A program made the position numbers and the translations under genes. A stretch of DNA of 64,000 nt, from NCBI GenBank assembly GCA_037957365.1, contig JARHVA010000349.1, positions 3,147,001 to 3,211,000 of the forward strand. Reading direction: 5' to 3'. This document shows, in pieces, positions 46,767-60,439 of the stretch (positions are counted from its first letter, which is position 1; each line of letters opens with the position of its first letter). This DNA comes from Torreya grandis. Taxonomy: Eukaryota; Streptophyta; Pinopsida; Cupressales; Taxaceae. The notes beneath the pieces were generated by a model. The model ran no database searches. It saw only the letters and a list, made by a program, of their open reading frames with translations, and was not told where the DNA came from.

Positions 46767-49040
46767 ATGTATACTCAAACCTATTTTGATCAACATGATT
46801 ATTTTCTACCTCAATATCACTCATATCAGGCTAATAACATTTATGTGTTTCACCTAAGTGGCCCTCAATCAACCTATCATCCCTATCATGGCCTTTTCCC
46901 CCTCCTACCCCTATGTATGACCAAGATCAACCTCCTTTACATTCAAATAAGTCCTTTAATTCCCCTTATCAAGACTATATTTATCCTCTTACAACCTTGT
47001 CAAGATTTAAGGAAGCATTATCAAATTATATGGAGTTGATAAGGGAGATTGGTATGGGTTTATAACTTTTTCTAGTCATCACTATCCATGTTCTACAAGA
47101 GGCAAAGAGTTATCTTCAGTTGGTCAAGAATAGGTGGTCAGTTTGTGAGAGGGAGAACAATGTGTGTTTTATAAGCATGATCCAAAGCTTGGAGAGTGTG
47201 TTGATATATTATGAACATCATAAAGTTTAGTTAAATCATCCTTATGTGTCCTCTCCCCTCTAAGAGCCTCAATCTTAGCCTCTAAGAGCTTCAAATCAGC
47301 CCTTAACCAGCCTTGTCAAGGCTCATCCTTGTCAAGAATTAGAGAATAAATACTAGACCAAGGGATATTAATCATGAAAATCAATAAAGAGGTTGGACTT
47401 GGAAAAAAAATTCCCCATTCATTCCATGGAGGGGATAAATATATTCTTGCATGAGTTTTGGAATGTGTGGTCATCTATTTAAGAAGATGAATCTCCACAT
47501 GTTGATAAGTAAGAGATGGAGTGGGTGTTATTAAAGAGATGTTAGAGAATTGGGAAAGAGAACATATCAAACCAAAAAAAATTATTTTACCCTCTCCTAA
47601 TTCTACACACACTCTCCTTCAATATCATGAAGCCATCGTACCATGGATCTCTCCCTATGCCAGTGATCTTGGTTATACCATGCCCTCACTAGTGAGACCA
47701 TTCTTTCTTAGGCCTATTTAAGGAAAAGAAGATAATAATTTTGATGTACCCTATACCTTTCCCTTGTGTAAATTAGTCAAATAAGGCATAAAAGATATAG
47801 AGGAAGTGCTACTTGTGGTGACCCAAGAATCAGTCTAGGAAAAGAGGAAGTTTTGGTTCAAAAATTAAGTGGTTTATGATAGCTCAGCTCAATGATTTTA
47901 ATTTAAAAGTGTACCAAGACTCCCTTACCTCTCCTCAAGATCCACCAAATATACCTCTCAATATCCCTAGTTGGAGTAGTACTATTCTAAGTTGAAATCA
48001 AGGTGAACTTCTTCACCTTCCCACCATCTCCCTCTTAGAGATAGAACCCATTTTACTAAGGACAAAGGATGATCTTGTGGTCATAGGTGATATATAAGAG
48101 GAAAATACAAGTGTCTATGATGAGTTACCATAATAGGTATCCAAATTCATTTAGAAGAGGAAAAATTAGGTTTAGACTAGCCTTTTGGGCATGGCTTTGA
48201 CACTAATGAATTAGAGCTTGAAGAGGGCAATCTCAAGATGATTATGGGGAGGACCTTGAATGGACTATTGAATTTCCATTATATATAGATGAAAAAGAGG
48301 ATCAAAATAAGATACCAAAGATTGGTCCACTTCAAGATGAGGTTTTAAATGAAGATAGCCTTGATAGGTTAGAGCTAGAGGAAGATAAATTAGGCCTTGA
48401 GCAAGACAAGTGTGATTTTTTAGACCTTGGTTAGCCAAATAAATCCTCATTTGTAGTTGATAAACAAGATGAAATATTGAGTGAGGTTGATGATGAAGAC
48501 ATATCAAGTGCTCAAGTGATAAAATTTGAGAAACATAACAATGAAGAGCCTCAAAATCATGATGAGCCTCCCTTATTTACAAACCAAGAAGACCAATATA
48601 GCTAATGTAGATTGAGTCTTGGTGAATTTGAGACTATCCCCTTTATGAGTGACCAAGAGGAAGATTCCTTTTGGGATGAACTAGAACTCTTTTACCTAAG
48701 CCTAGATAGTCAAAATTCATGTACAAAAGAGTCATCAAGTGAAAAATTTTCAAGTGCTCCTATAACCCATCATGAATTGAGCTTAGAAAGATTTCCCAAG
48801 GATAAATACCAGCATAAACCAAATCTTAAACTAGTAAGGTATTTTATCTACATTGGAGACATGTTTGTCCCATTTCATCCATTAGAGAGCATGCTAAAAG
48901 GATTGGCAATCAAGTAGCCTATCTCACTAGGTTTAGTGCCTCAAAAGCAAGGTATTTTTCATCCTTATCCATTACAAGTGAATGATGCTAATATCTTCCC
49001 ATTTAATATTAGAGAAAAGTAAAATAAATTTGTAGCCTTG
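46767..49040 (+). pseudogene. Unknown gag-like frame of the tandem unit, U2 copy
   Basis: Second copy of the unrecognised frame. It begins MYTQTYFDQHDYFLPQYHSY. After a frameshift comes SRFKEALSNYMELIREIGMG and a stretch QLVKNRWSVCERENNV. Bases 47521-47721 give EMLENWEREHIKPKKI...LGYTMPSLVRP, clearly similar to U1. Bases 48612-48917 are open and end FHPLESMLKGLAIK. Shared blocks in the same order in U1 and U2 suggest the ancestral unit encoded one long protein. Stops are frequent. No enzyme motif is visible, so the function is unknown. Confidence 0.5.
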
Positions 49041-51973
49041 TAAATATTAGAGTAGATTTTGTTATTTTCCTCCAAGTGCCTTATGTACATTTTCCCTTTC
49101 ATTGTGTGTTTCCATTCCCTAAGTGTTTTGAGCACATTATTTTTTTATTTTGGGCTGTACTTTTTATTTTTAAAGTTCTAATTAGATGATTTACATCCTT
49201 GTGATCAGTTAAAAACCAATTTGAGAAAGACTTTTGTGACCTTTTAAGCCCAATGGATAGACTAAGGCAACTAGTCTTTTACGTAGACATGCATGAAATC
49301 TTAGGAGGTCACTATAAATGTTGAACAAAATTGGCCTATATATAAAACTTTTGCCTAGATGGATCAAGCCACTCTCCTAAACCAGTCAGTAACCTTATGC
49401 CTCCATGATTAGTCTTTTTCTAGTCCTAACTTGATGATGTAATGTAGTATCCTAGAAGTTCTTGGTGTGGTGTGAATAACTGTGTATGGTCCTGGTGTAG
49501 TAGATGATCCAATTATGAAAATATAAAACAAACCTCATGAACCTACCTCATGTTCCTTGTAAGCTTTTGAAACACTTTAAGCAAGTTTTAATATGAATTT
49601 GGAGATTTTAAGGAAAAGGCCTAAAAATGGGTCTTGAATTACAAATGAGAGATATATCTAGTTTCTAGGGTGTTTGTAGGCCTCTGAAATCATATCCAAG
49701 CACAAGAACTAGTAGAGGTAAGAAAAACCTATTAGCTACAAACTAGGTATGAAATAGGTTTTCTACCATTAATGGAGGTCCAAGCATTTTATAAGGTTTA
49801 CATAAGGAGGGAAAGGTCATTTACATCATAAAAATATTTCCCAAGTGTTTTATTGGATAGAAAAGATTTTTATTCTTCATACTAAGGTAAAACCATTTTG
49901 TGCAGTCTTGGACAGCTCTAAGAAAACCTCCAATTTTCATTTTATATGGTCAAGAGAAAGAGAGTTGGTCTAGAATATTTTGGGAAGTGATAGGGACCAT
50001 ATTGGAATTCCAATTTTTGGCATTGGTTGTATTTTTCATCTCCCCATATTTATTAAAAATTACTAATAGTGTAGGGGTGTCTAGATATCCTATTCATCCA
50101 AACAGGGTCTCAGTTTTCTTCTATTTATTTGTTTTAGGAAATCATGGATAAGAATGATTTTGAGGATGTTTTATAAAATTCTTGGATATCCCTTTAATTT
50201 AATCTCCATGAGGAAGTTTCACTTAAAAGGAAAAGGTCTTAGTGTATAGGTTGCTTTGATAGAAATCTTGTTTTCTCTTCATAGTGGTCACTATCATAGG
50301 TGTCCAATACTCCATCAATAATAGAGAATCCTCCAAAGTCATGGAATTAAAAATTTTAGTTTATAAATACACCCATATTCATATGGTTTGGTTTTGGTGG
50401 AGACTTATGCAGAGTTTTAGGTTTACAATCCATCAAACATGGTTTGGGAGATCCAAATCCATGTTGATCATGTATCGACATCACTGATAGAGTAAATGGA
50501 TTCATCCAACCCCATGATCTCATAAAAAATCATGGGATCAAGAACTTCACTCTCAACACATGATCATGTACAGTCCGTACACTTTTTATACATAAAAGGA
50601 TAAGTGTGAAGAGATCCAACAAGGTTTGATTATAGGTCTCATGTTTATAGAGGTTCAATGGAGTTCAAGATCACATAGTGAATGTTTCTTGAGAATGAGA
50701 GAGATGAGAAATTTAGGATACAATAGGTTGTTCTCAAATGTTGTAAATGAGATAAATAAGCACTTAAAATAATCAAGGTTCTAGTACAAGATGCAAATGA
50801 TCTTGATTGATAATAGAGATCCACCACATATAAGTTCAATGATCCTATTTAAAGGACTATTCAAGAATTCAATAATGACTAATACCATCCTAGTGAAAAA
50901 TCAGTATTGGGATTCAGGTTGAAAGAAATAAATAACTTTATTTCCTCGTGTTAGCATTTATTAAGGTGGTTTTTTGGAAATTAAAGTAATTGGCATATTT
51001 TTATATCTCCTTCAATCAATCAATATCAAATCCAAAACCATGATTTTCCAATAAAAGTGGAGTAGAGAAGGGGTAGGTAGAGAATTAAGACATTTTACAC
51101 CTTGGAAACCAACTTCTCAAATCCTCCTCAACCTGTACAAGTGTGTAAAAACTTCACCTACAACTGATTGTAAGAAGGTGCTCTTTAAGGATATTAAAGG
51201 GGTATTTGACATCAAGGTCATGGTGGATGAGGTAAGTTTTAAAGTTGAATTAAACATGTCTCTAACTCCAATGAACTTCATATACCTTATTTTAAAGTAT
51301 CAACACTTCTCACATCATTTTGTACTCTGTTATAATCTATATAGTGTGAAAGCTCAAGCTTATTGAAGACTAAATTGTGGAATGAGACCAATACTTTCAA
51401 TCTAAGTGAATATTTAAGAGTGAATATGTTTCAAGAATGAAATAAAGGTTACATAGGATGATAAAATTGTATTTCACCATCATATGCCCACTCAATTTGA
51501 ACAACAATCAAATCATGTTCACCTACAACCATGTGTTAAAGGAGTGCACTAAAGTATAAATATACCAAAATAGGAAGTGTGAGATGGTTCTAAATGAATT
51601 GGGAGATATAAATATATTAAATAATATCCTAAATCATAATTTAAACATCCAAAATATCCTTTTATTTTTTACATGTCACTTATAAATAATGTTGGCAGAG
51701 TTCAGGTTAGCAAACAAGAAGGAGAAATAGTGTGATGACAAGGTGTATAAGACTGAAAAGTGTATAATAAAGGGTAAGTATAATGTTATAAGGATTATAT
51801 AACATCACCAAGTAATTTTCATAACTATCATACCATTATGACAAGGTTAAATAATACAAACACAATTATGAACCCAGGAAGCATAAAAAACTAGGCAACC
51901 AACTAGTTAGTTTTAGGAAAAATGAGTTTTGGGGCATCTAGATGTACAATCAAGTTATGAAATTTGGTGTGTG

Positions 51974-52006
<33 letters not shown>

Positions 52007-52102
52007 ATAATTGGTTACACTAATATTTTAATTATCTATTGTTTTGTCATATTCCTATGCATATATGTTGACATTCAACATGGAGCTAGGGAAGCTTATT
52101 GA
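49041..52102 (+). other. U2 non-coding segment, with GT repeat
   Basis: Matches 28926-30690 and 34650-36348. A GT microsatellite lies at 51966-52007. The open stretch at 51178-51366 is not kept in U1 (the same place near 35470 has stops), so I do not call a gene. Confidence 0.65.
51966..52007. repeat. (GT)n microsatellite
   Basis: About 20 GT units with one TTT interruption. Absent at the matching place in U1 (near 36215). Confidence 0.95.
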
Positions 52103-55100
52103 AGGGCTATAAGGTATGACAGATGGTTTGAACCTCATGTGAATTATTATGAGGAATTTTGGGTTTATTTTAATTCCTAAAACACCTAGTTATAATGATC
52201 ACTTTTAAAATTTCAAATTAAAATGAAGAGAAGTGCAAATTTGTAAAATTCAAGCTTTTGGCATGCAAATGTAAACAATCAAAAAAAGCATTTTTGAGGA
52301 AATTAAAGGGATGGATGATGAAATAAAATGATTTTATAAATTTTAGGGTTATTTACATTTTAAAATTAAAAATTAATGAGGTCTTGATACCTAATAAATC
52401 TCAATATACACCTTTTCTCTCTTCCTAAGTTTCTTGATTCTCATTTTCTAAGTGTGTAGCAGGCCTAAACTGTTGATGTTGGATGTTTTTCTTGATTTAT
52501 AAAGTAAAAAAATATATATTTTAATAGTTTTTTGGGTACCTAAAGGTAATAATTAAAAATTAATTATGTATTTTTACCTCATAAAACTCAATAAAATGGA
52601 AAAACTCAGACCTACACATGCTCAAAAAGCTAACAAGGCAAGTTGAGGCAACTGCAAAAGATGCATTTTTTGAGTTCTAATCAATGAAATGAATTTAAAT
52701 TTTATAGGTATCTTTGTTTTAGTGTCCTTTAAATGTTTCAATAAGTTTAATTCCACTAATATTTTTGAGTATAATAAAAGGGTAGATTACATTCTGCTAA
52801 AGAAGCGTGTCAAGAATTCTCACTTGACTACTCACACCTTGGAGTGAGAAACTAATTAGGTGACTAATTAAAGTTATTTTATAGGATAAAAGAAATAAAT
52901 TTATGTTAATTTATATTTCATAATTTCCAAGTCATAAATAAATAACTCAAAAAATGGAGAGAAGCCTAGTAGGCCTAATTAGGTACACTCAAGTTGAGAA
53001 GTGAACTAAGTATTCAACATTTTCAAGATGTTTTGGGAGGTTGTAAATCCTTAATAGGGTTAAAGGGAGATTTATATGAAAATAATAAAAAAATTTAAAA
53101 CTTATTTATATTATAACATACAATCAAGTATTAGTCCTAAGAGCTCAAATGCACACCTACATCCATCCCTAAAATGCACACATATAACTATCATAGTAAT
53201 GTGAAGGTGAGATTTATGAAAGTGTGAATTTTGGAGCTAAAGGAGGTTTATGAAGATAAAATTAGGTTTTTATGAAATTATAAGGTTCATAACCTTGAAT
53301 CTTACTCCAAATTTTGTGTTAGATCACATCTTATAACCATTCATTATTTGACTGAAGTAGTGGTATGAGAGAAAAGCTAGAGCTCAAGGTAGTCCAATAA
53401 TGAGTTTGGTTTCATGAATGCTTTAAATAAGGACTAATGAAATTTTAGGGTTCATGACCTTACACTTCACTTCAATGTTGAACACAAATACAATCTATTG
53501 TCTTTTTCAACACTAAATAGTCATCTACAACTAGGTCACTATTAACTTTATAGAGTAAATCATGAGTTAAGTGGCTCAAGCCAATGGGAATGATAAAAAA
53601 TTATTATAGAGGATTGAATCACATGTTAATATAATTATTAATATCATATCCAAGCTCTTATCACCTTTAATTCCTCTATATAGGCTTGGAAAACATCAAA
53701 TCACTCTGTATAGTTGTTAGGATTGCCTATATGGCTAGTGAAGCTAAGATGGTCTAAGAGGCTAAATGGTCAAATGATGACAAATGAAATTTGATGGTGT
53801 TTTTTTGGTCATGTTTAATCTCCATAAAGTCAAAAAAACTTGTATCAAGTTCTTGGTCCAAGTATAATGCAATAAAAGGTAGAATCAAGGTCAAGAACAC
53901 CCTTTTAAGCAAGAAACCCTAAACAGTCAAGCAAAGAAGTCAATGAAAATAATTTGTGGAGGAGTTATGGAGATTTAATATTAATTTAAGGGGGTGTGTA
54001 TAGGTTATGAAGAGGTAAATAAACCCTCATATTTCACAAAATGTCTTCATGGAGTTCAATTTCTATTTATTACCCCTCTCAAGTTTGTGTAGGAAGAGAA
54101 AACCCTGACTTAGGGTTTTGAAGGCAAAAGGCCATTTTTGAGAATTATAACCAGTCAAAAAAGCCAAAATTTTGTAATCGTATAGTATTCCATGAAATTT
54201 AAGATATTAAAGAGTTTTTATTACTATATGGATGGGTAAGGTATAATATTAGAGGACTGTATTGTCATTAACCCACACACACACACACACACACATATAA
54301 GAGACCTAATTAGAGAGGCCTAATGATATAAAAGGGGTCTAGAAGTTGTTTTTAACCAATAAAATTGGTGGAGAGGTAAAAATATTTATGGGGTACCTAT
54401 AATGGACATTGGTTTTTGTCAATTAATCTCTATTTTTTTTTACAAGCAAGAAAACCAATAAAAAAAGGCTCTAAGAGAGGTCTTAAGGTCTAGTGAAGTG
54501 TGTTCAATTGGCTGAGTTAAAACTTCTTGACAAGTTGATATATATTAAAATACTAAATGAAAACCAATAAAGGAATTTGTTTTCCATATATAAGAGTTGT
54601 ATAAAGTTACACTCCACATCATTTGGAGATAAAATATGTAAAGGTAGAGTTGTGGAGGAAAGCTTGTATGAAGGATACTTTCAAGAGAGGTTGGCCTTAA
54701 AGTAAGTTTGTAGAGACTAATGAAGATCATGTCATGAATATATAGAGACTAAAGTTTATATATTTTAACCTTGTCAAAATCTCCAAGTATCCTAAAAACT
54801 TGTTATATTTTGTACAAGGACCTAAACTAGTATGCACAACCAATTTTTGATGGAAGAAAGGACTATTTTCAAGAAGGTAGATTAATGAGTATCAAGAAGA
54901 CAATATTACAAAGATGATGGCTATGATATTTGTATCAAAGGTAGATTATGAGTGAGACTAAATCTCATATTAAGAAATGTTTCATGTAAATGAACATTTA
55001 AAGTAGGGTCCCTTGAATTATGTATCTCGAATAACATCATGACTGTGAACAAGATTGTCATGTCTTTAAGATCAATAAGGTTTTATTTAGGTTTGAGAGT

Positions 55101-57383
55101 TACATGGTATTTTATGATGGGTATATTAAGCCTTAAAGTTTTAATGACATAATGATACACTCATTCACCTTTCGAATGATCATATATATCCTTATCAAGT
55201 TAGGCCTACCTCCAAGAATGAAAGAGTTGAGACAATAGTAGCCTACTAAAAGAGTCTCATGATGCAATGGAAGTTTCATAAGACAATGGAAGTGTGAAAT
55301 GTCCACCTACAACCAATACTAGGGTCAATTACATCTCATACATGCATTTAACCTAATTTATAGTTCAAGGTACATTCATTCAAGAATATAAACTTGTGAA
55401 TTCACCTAACATTCAATTGACAAATTGACATCTTAAAAACCTCATCAAGATCATGAAAACTACTTTCAACTTAGAAAAGTAAGTACATAGGCTTGTGTAC
55501 AGATTAAGACTATGTAAGAGACTAAGAGCAATGTTTTGAAGAGAAATATTCTAAATATATTAGTAAGAGGAAATTTAAAATTGACTTGTAAGGTCTTCAA
55601 TGTTCCAAGTTATAGTTTAATAGATACCAAACACTTCCATTTCCTTCAATCTCTACCATCAACAGTTTGATAAAGGTAGTTGCTTTGGGAGTCTTTAAAG
55701 AAACATGGTATGGTGATGGATACCATAGCACAGTGAAGGTTAATTTTATGAATTTTTGGGTTAAACTAATACTCATACCCTACATTAAAGTGAAATTTCA
55801 TTCAAATCACTCCTTGAAGGTCCCTACACAAGGTTAAATTACATAAAGACATAATCAATGTTGGAGGTAGTTTTGAGAGATTTTAAGGTTTTGAGGCATC
55901 TACAAGTCTATTCAAGACCCAAAATTTGGTATGGAGTGTCCTTGTTACCTAATATATACCTAAAAAACTTAAATTTTATGTGAAAAATAAGGTACATATC
56001 CTTTGTTTTGTCTCAAACCTGAGGCACTCTCCATGAAAATTCAGGCAACCATTGCCAACCTTAGAGAAATTGGTGTTGTTGGAGCATCCATAGGTGATTT
56101 CAAGATATAAATTTTTTTAAATATGATATTAATGAACATAAAAATATATAAAATCCATAATAAATACATCACTAATATTGTAAAAACTCACTATTTATTT
56201 AGAGTCCTCAAGCAGTCATAATCAGACATGCATGTAGGTAACCCACTAGCAAATTTGAAGAAACATTCATCTACAGGTGAGATATAACTATGAAAAATGG
56301 TAAGAATTATGTTAATTATAATTTATAATCATACATAATATTATTTGGGCCACATCCATAGTGTAAGTATCCATTGTTTTGTCACATCCATGTGTTTGTA
56401 TGTTGACGACCACCATTTGAGCTTAGAAGGCATTTGAAAAGTATAGGTATGACAAAAGTTTTTTGAATTTTTGGGAGTGTTTTAAGGTATTTTAAATTTA
56501 TTATAGGTATTAATACACTTTATTATATTTTCCAAACTCTTGTTTTCATATAATGATGCCCTTAAGAGCTAGCTAAAGCATGTAGAACACAGACCTATAT
56601 GCATAAGTCTAAATTTTTTGCTTATCTCAAAGCTTTTTGAATAATAAATGTGGTTGGTTTAAGTTTTTTAGGTCCAAAATTGTGTTTTAAATCAAATAAA
56701 TATAAACTAGATAGTCAATTTTACTCTCAAGGTGAAATTCAAACTATGTAGCCTAAAACACCCAATTCGAGCCCCCTCTTCAGATGCTCATATATTTCAT
56801 CACATAAGGAGTTGGGAAAAATTATTTTAGAATGTTTTTATTCCCCTTATGTAATTAAAATTAATAAAGGATTATAATTGGTTGAGGTGCTTAGGTTTCT
56901 AAGCAATCATTAAGACTATAAGCAGGTCCAGAATGTATGAAGAACCCCACAAGCAAACTTTTCACGTATGTATATTTGCACACATTATAAATGGGAACCC
57001 AATATTATTAGGCAATTTGAATGGATATATAGGATAAATATTCATTTAAATAAGTTCTAGGATGGAAATCTGTATTTTATGAATAATTGTCAAGAAGGTA
57101 GGCTTATATAAGCTGCCAAAAGACCTTCTTTGACAAGTTTTTGGCTTTTGAAATCAAAGGCCCATGAAATGACCTATAATCACTTGGAAACCAACTCAAA
57201 CATGTATAATAATATCTAAATATCATGTTTGACCTATTTTATAGGATAATTTAACATGTGTGAGTGATTAAGAGGCCTAAAATAGCCTAAAATGCCTATT
57301 TTTGCAAGTATTCAAAGAGAGAAATGATATAAATATATAGAAGAGGCCCAATGGGACATGAATCAACATTATATGGAACTAAG
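52103..57383 (+). repeat. Tandem unit U3, third copy, cut by element E
   Basis: U3 restarts at 52103 with AGGGCTATAAGG and follows the left 5.3 kb of U1 and U2 without any large insertion. It therefore shows the empty sites of element A (near 53400) and element B (near 53763). It stops at 57383, ending GGAACTAAG, immediately before the first base of an LTR beginning TGTAGA. In U2 the matching point (near 45178) continues ATCCCTTATTATGGG, so the rest of U3 is probably displaced beyond the right edge rather than missing. Confidence 0.85.
54273..54295. repeat. (CA)n microsatellite
   Basis: Eleven CA units in U3; the other units read GCCCTTAAAGAGACC here. Confidence 0.93.
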
Positions 57384-59439
57384 TGTAGACACTAGAAAAC
57401 TATACATGATGGTTCTAAATGTTGAACTAACCCCAAGACCACCCTTGGACCCCCTGGAGACCACTTCACAACCTTTTAACCACCAAACCTAAGTCACCCT
57501 GACTAACTTTGAGCATTTTACCTTTGACCTATCGACCACCAATGGTAGACCCCTAATCACTGATGGTTAGACCCAACCACTGATGGTCAGACTTCAAATG
57601 CCTTAAGGGTTAACTCCAACTCAACTCCACATTACTTTTTTATTCTTAGCCACTTGCATAATTATGCATGTTAAGACTAAAATTAGATGACCTATTAAAC
57701 ACCTTATTTGAACTTATTATTTCACCTCTCCCTTCTATAAAAAGAGAGGAGGAGGTGAAAAGGATGATAATAATAATTAAAGATAATAAGTAATTATCAG
57801 ATCTTCTTTTATCAAAACTTCTTTTGTAGGTCTTCTTTGAACAAATCCAAGAGAGTTTCCAATGACCAAGACAAAGAGCATAAATGTTGCAATTCATAAT
57901 TCATAGCCAAGACACTAACACTCTACCATAATTAATCTAGGATATATAATGATTTTTCATCCACCCACCTTGAAATTCTTCATGAAAAAGAGTTAATCAT
58001 CTATTTTTAGTAATTAGTTCTTTTGTTTCTATCTTACAACCAGCCTCCAGCCTAAACCCACCTCCCATAATCATTAAGCCACCTTCTAGACCAGACCTAC
58101 TCTTACCTAAGCCAAATTTGATAGTAACTATTGATGGTCACTTAACCACTAATGGTATGCCCCCATTCACTGATAATCATCCAACCAATGATGGTTACAC
58201 AACCATCGATGGTCACTATGTGACAATTCTAATAGTGAGCTAATTCCACCTATTAAACCCTAACCAAATCCCACATTTTGACTTTTTGCTTGATCATAGA
58301 ACATCAACTTATTTCCTGAACCATGTTTGATTCATTTAGCATTGATATATAATCATTCATTGTTATATTTAGGCAAATTCATCTCTTTTAAGCACTTCTT
58401 ATATTTGATTTCAATATCTTCTATTATTCATGCAAGTAATTTGTCTTTCATTTCTAGAACTTGATTATTTAAAACTATGGATTGACAATCTCTAAAGAAT
58501 CTTATGATTCTTAGATCTAGATTTCTAGGCAATCAACCCTAATATTTAAATAATTAATCATTTCTCTAGTGATTTCTTATCTATAGGTCATTCCTCCCAA
58601 GCCAAAGAGAAGTATCTACAATCATCTAGATCATGGAGTGTAAAACAGATCCAGGTTCTACCAACCTCAACCTTCTTTCAAGTTTCAAAACTTTCTTCTC
58701 AAAAATAAAGAAAATTTTATGTGAAACATTTTATCACACTCGATGAGACCCTTGAGTATTTTCCTCGGGTTCATATTTACATCTAGGTATTTCTTCTTCT
58801 TGTTCTCTATTCATACAACAAAATCAAATTTTCATTTTGGGCTTAAAATTGATTACATGCATTATTTTATTGATTATTTTAGCTCACATAACATAATTAA
58901 TCAAGTGAATTAATTGTATCTTCACTCTTATCACACACACAAGACTGAACTAATTACACCTAATTAAGCATAAAAACATTAACATAAGGCCCGACTAGGA
59001 TTTCATCACCTAGTGGTTGTCTTTCCTAGCTATCCTACTTGGATTTCCATCACTAAAGGAAGAACCAACTTAGATCACTAGTTGAGTACAATCTATGACA
59101 ATCAGTATATCTTAGCTAATCACCCAACACCCTTATCACTACAATGTGTGAAGTGAGGGGGCAGGCCCCAATATCAAGCCACGGACTGATTCTAACATAT
59201 ATCCCTTTGAGATACTAAACACAACCTAAAACCAACCATAGAATTATTTTCTAGTACCCACTCTACAAACCAAGTTAAGTCACAATTCTTGAAGCTTAAG
59301 GCATAAGCCACAACAGAGACTAAAAATAACCTTAGGATCTAATGTGATTTAGTGTGTGTTTTATTTACTTGACTTTTTTAGGTCTTCTCTTTATTTGATT
59401 TGTAATATTGATTTTATCTTTCTCTTTCCCTTATCTACA
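57384..59439 (+). repeat. Element E 5' LTR
   Basis: Starts TGTAGA exactly where U3 similarity ends. The proposed end is TCTACA at 59439, which is the inverse of the start and is followed by TGG as for a primer-binding site. An alternative end, ACTACA at 59143, fits less well. TATA-like CTATAAAAAG lies at 57735-57744. Repeats of a GATGGT-containing motif occur at 57535-57592 and 58124-58215. Confidence 0.6.
57735..57744 (+). promoter_or_regulatory. TATA-like box of element E
   Basis: CTATAAAAAG about 350 bases into the LTR, followed by a purine-rich run. It is the only strong TATA-type word in this LTR. Confidence 0.5.
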
Positions 59440-60439
59440 TGGTTTTAAATAGGTAATAACTAAGAAACTAAGCAAATCAAGATCTACCTCCTAATCATCC
59501 ATCTTCCTCTTCTCCCTCATCTATGGAGTACATCTCAAATGTAGAGAGTTCTCCCCATCCTTTTTTATGACATAACTTCCCTTAGATGGTTTCCCAACAT
59601 GATGCATATTTTTCCACCTTTCTAGATAACAACCCCATATCTCTCCAACATTACCTTAGTACCATATCTCATTGTACCCCTAATTTAGTTCCACCTATTG
59701 ACGTACCCTATAGCATTCCATCCTACCTTATGCATAACACTTCTATTGACACCATTTCCACCTAACCTTTGGTCACCTAGGCATCATCTTCTACCAATAA
59801 TCCCATTGATACCACCATCCAAAACCAACCAACACCCAAACACCTTCTACCCCAACCAACAACCCTTCTAGTATAGGAGCAACCCAACCTTTGGGCACTA
59901 ATACTTTGCTTACCATGGGAGTCCCCTCTACTAGCGTCACCACCATTCCTCTTATTTCCAACCTACCTACCTCTACTCCATTCAAAATCTTGGTGGTCCC
60001 CTTACCTTCTACCCTTCCACCCATCAATACCAAAGTTACCACCTATCCTATATCTACCAACCCAACCTACGTCAATCCCCCAATAGATGCCCATCACACA
60101 AAACCCAAGCTATATCCCTAATCCACAAGGGTATATACCTCTACCTTCCACCCAACCACCAATCTCCATGTATTCATATATGGCATCATCCTAACCACCC
60201 ATGTCTATGTACCAATATGTGGTAGCTTCTCAAGCCCCCACCAATTATTTATATGTTGCACTTACCCAAACCTAACATAATCTACCCTACAACTATGGGA
60301 GTGCACAACCACAAACAAACCTTGTCAAAATCTTAATGGATAAAATGACTAATTTGGATTCATCTATCTCTGGTTCCCATAACCTTTTATCTTATAGCCA
60401 AATTTATAATAAACTAATTCATCTATTCATCCCCATTTG

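Larger units (their letters stand above)
36349..52102 (+). repeat. Tandem unit U2, second copy, with one insertion
   Basis: U2 begins at AGGGCTATAAGGTATGA (36349) and ends where U3 restarts at 52103. Removing copia element B and one target duplication leaves about 11.8 kb. It holds the empty sites that prove the Tat-like (near 45885) and C (near 50391) insertions in U1. Compared with U1 and U3 it lacks about 250 bases near 37330, corresponding to 6420-6690 and 53120-53390. It carries the second copy of the gag-like frame. Confidence 0.9.

Noticed and set aside
51178..51366. 62-codon plus-strand frame in U2
   Set aside because: The matching U1 bases (near 35440-35620) carry stops, so there is no sign of conservation.
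57384..59143. Earlier 3' end for the E LTR at ACTACA (59143)
   Set aside because: TCTACA at 59439 is the better inverse of the TGTAGA start and is followed by TGG; the earlier site is followed by ATGTGTG.
59791..60042. Gly/Val-rich minus-strand frame, and others at 61688-61966 and 62227-62496
   Set aside because: Shadows of the C-rich gag-linker region of element E on the plus strand.
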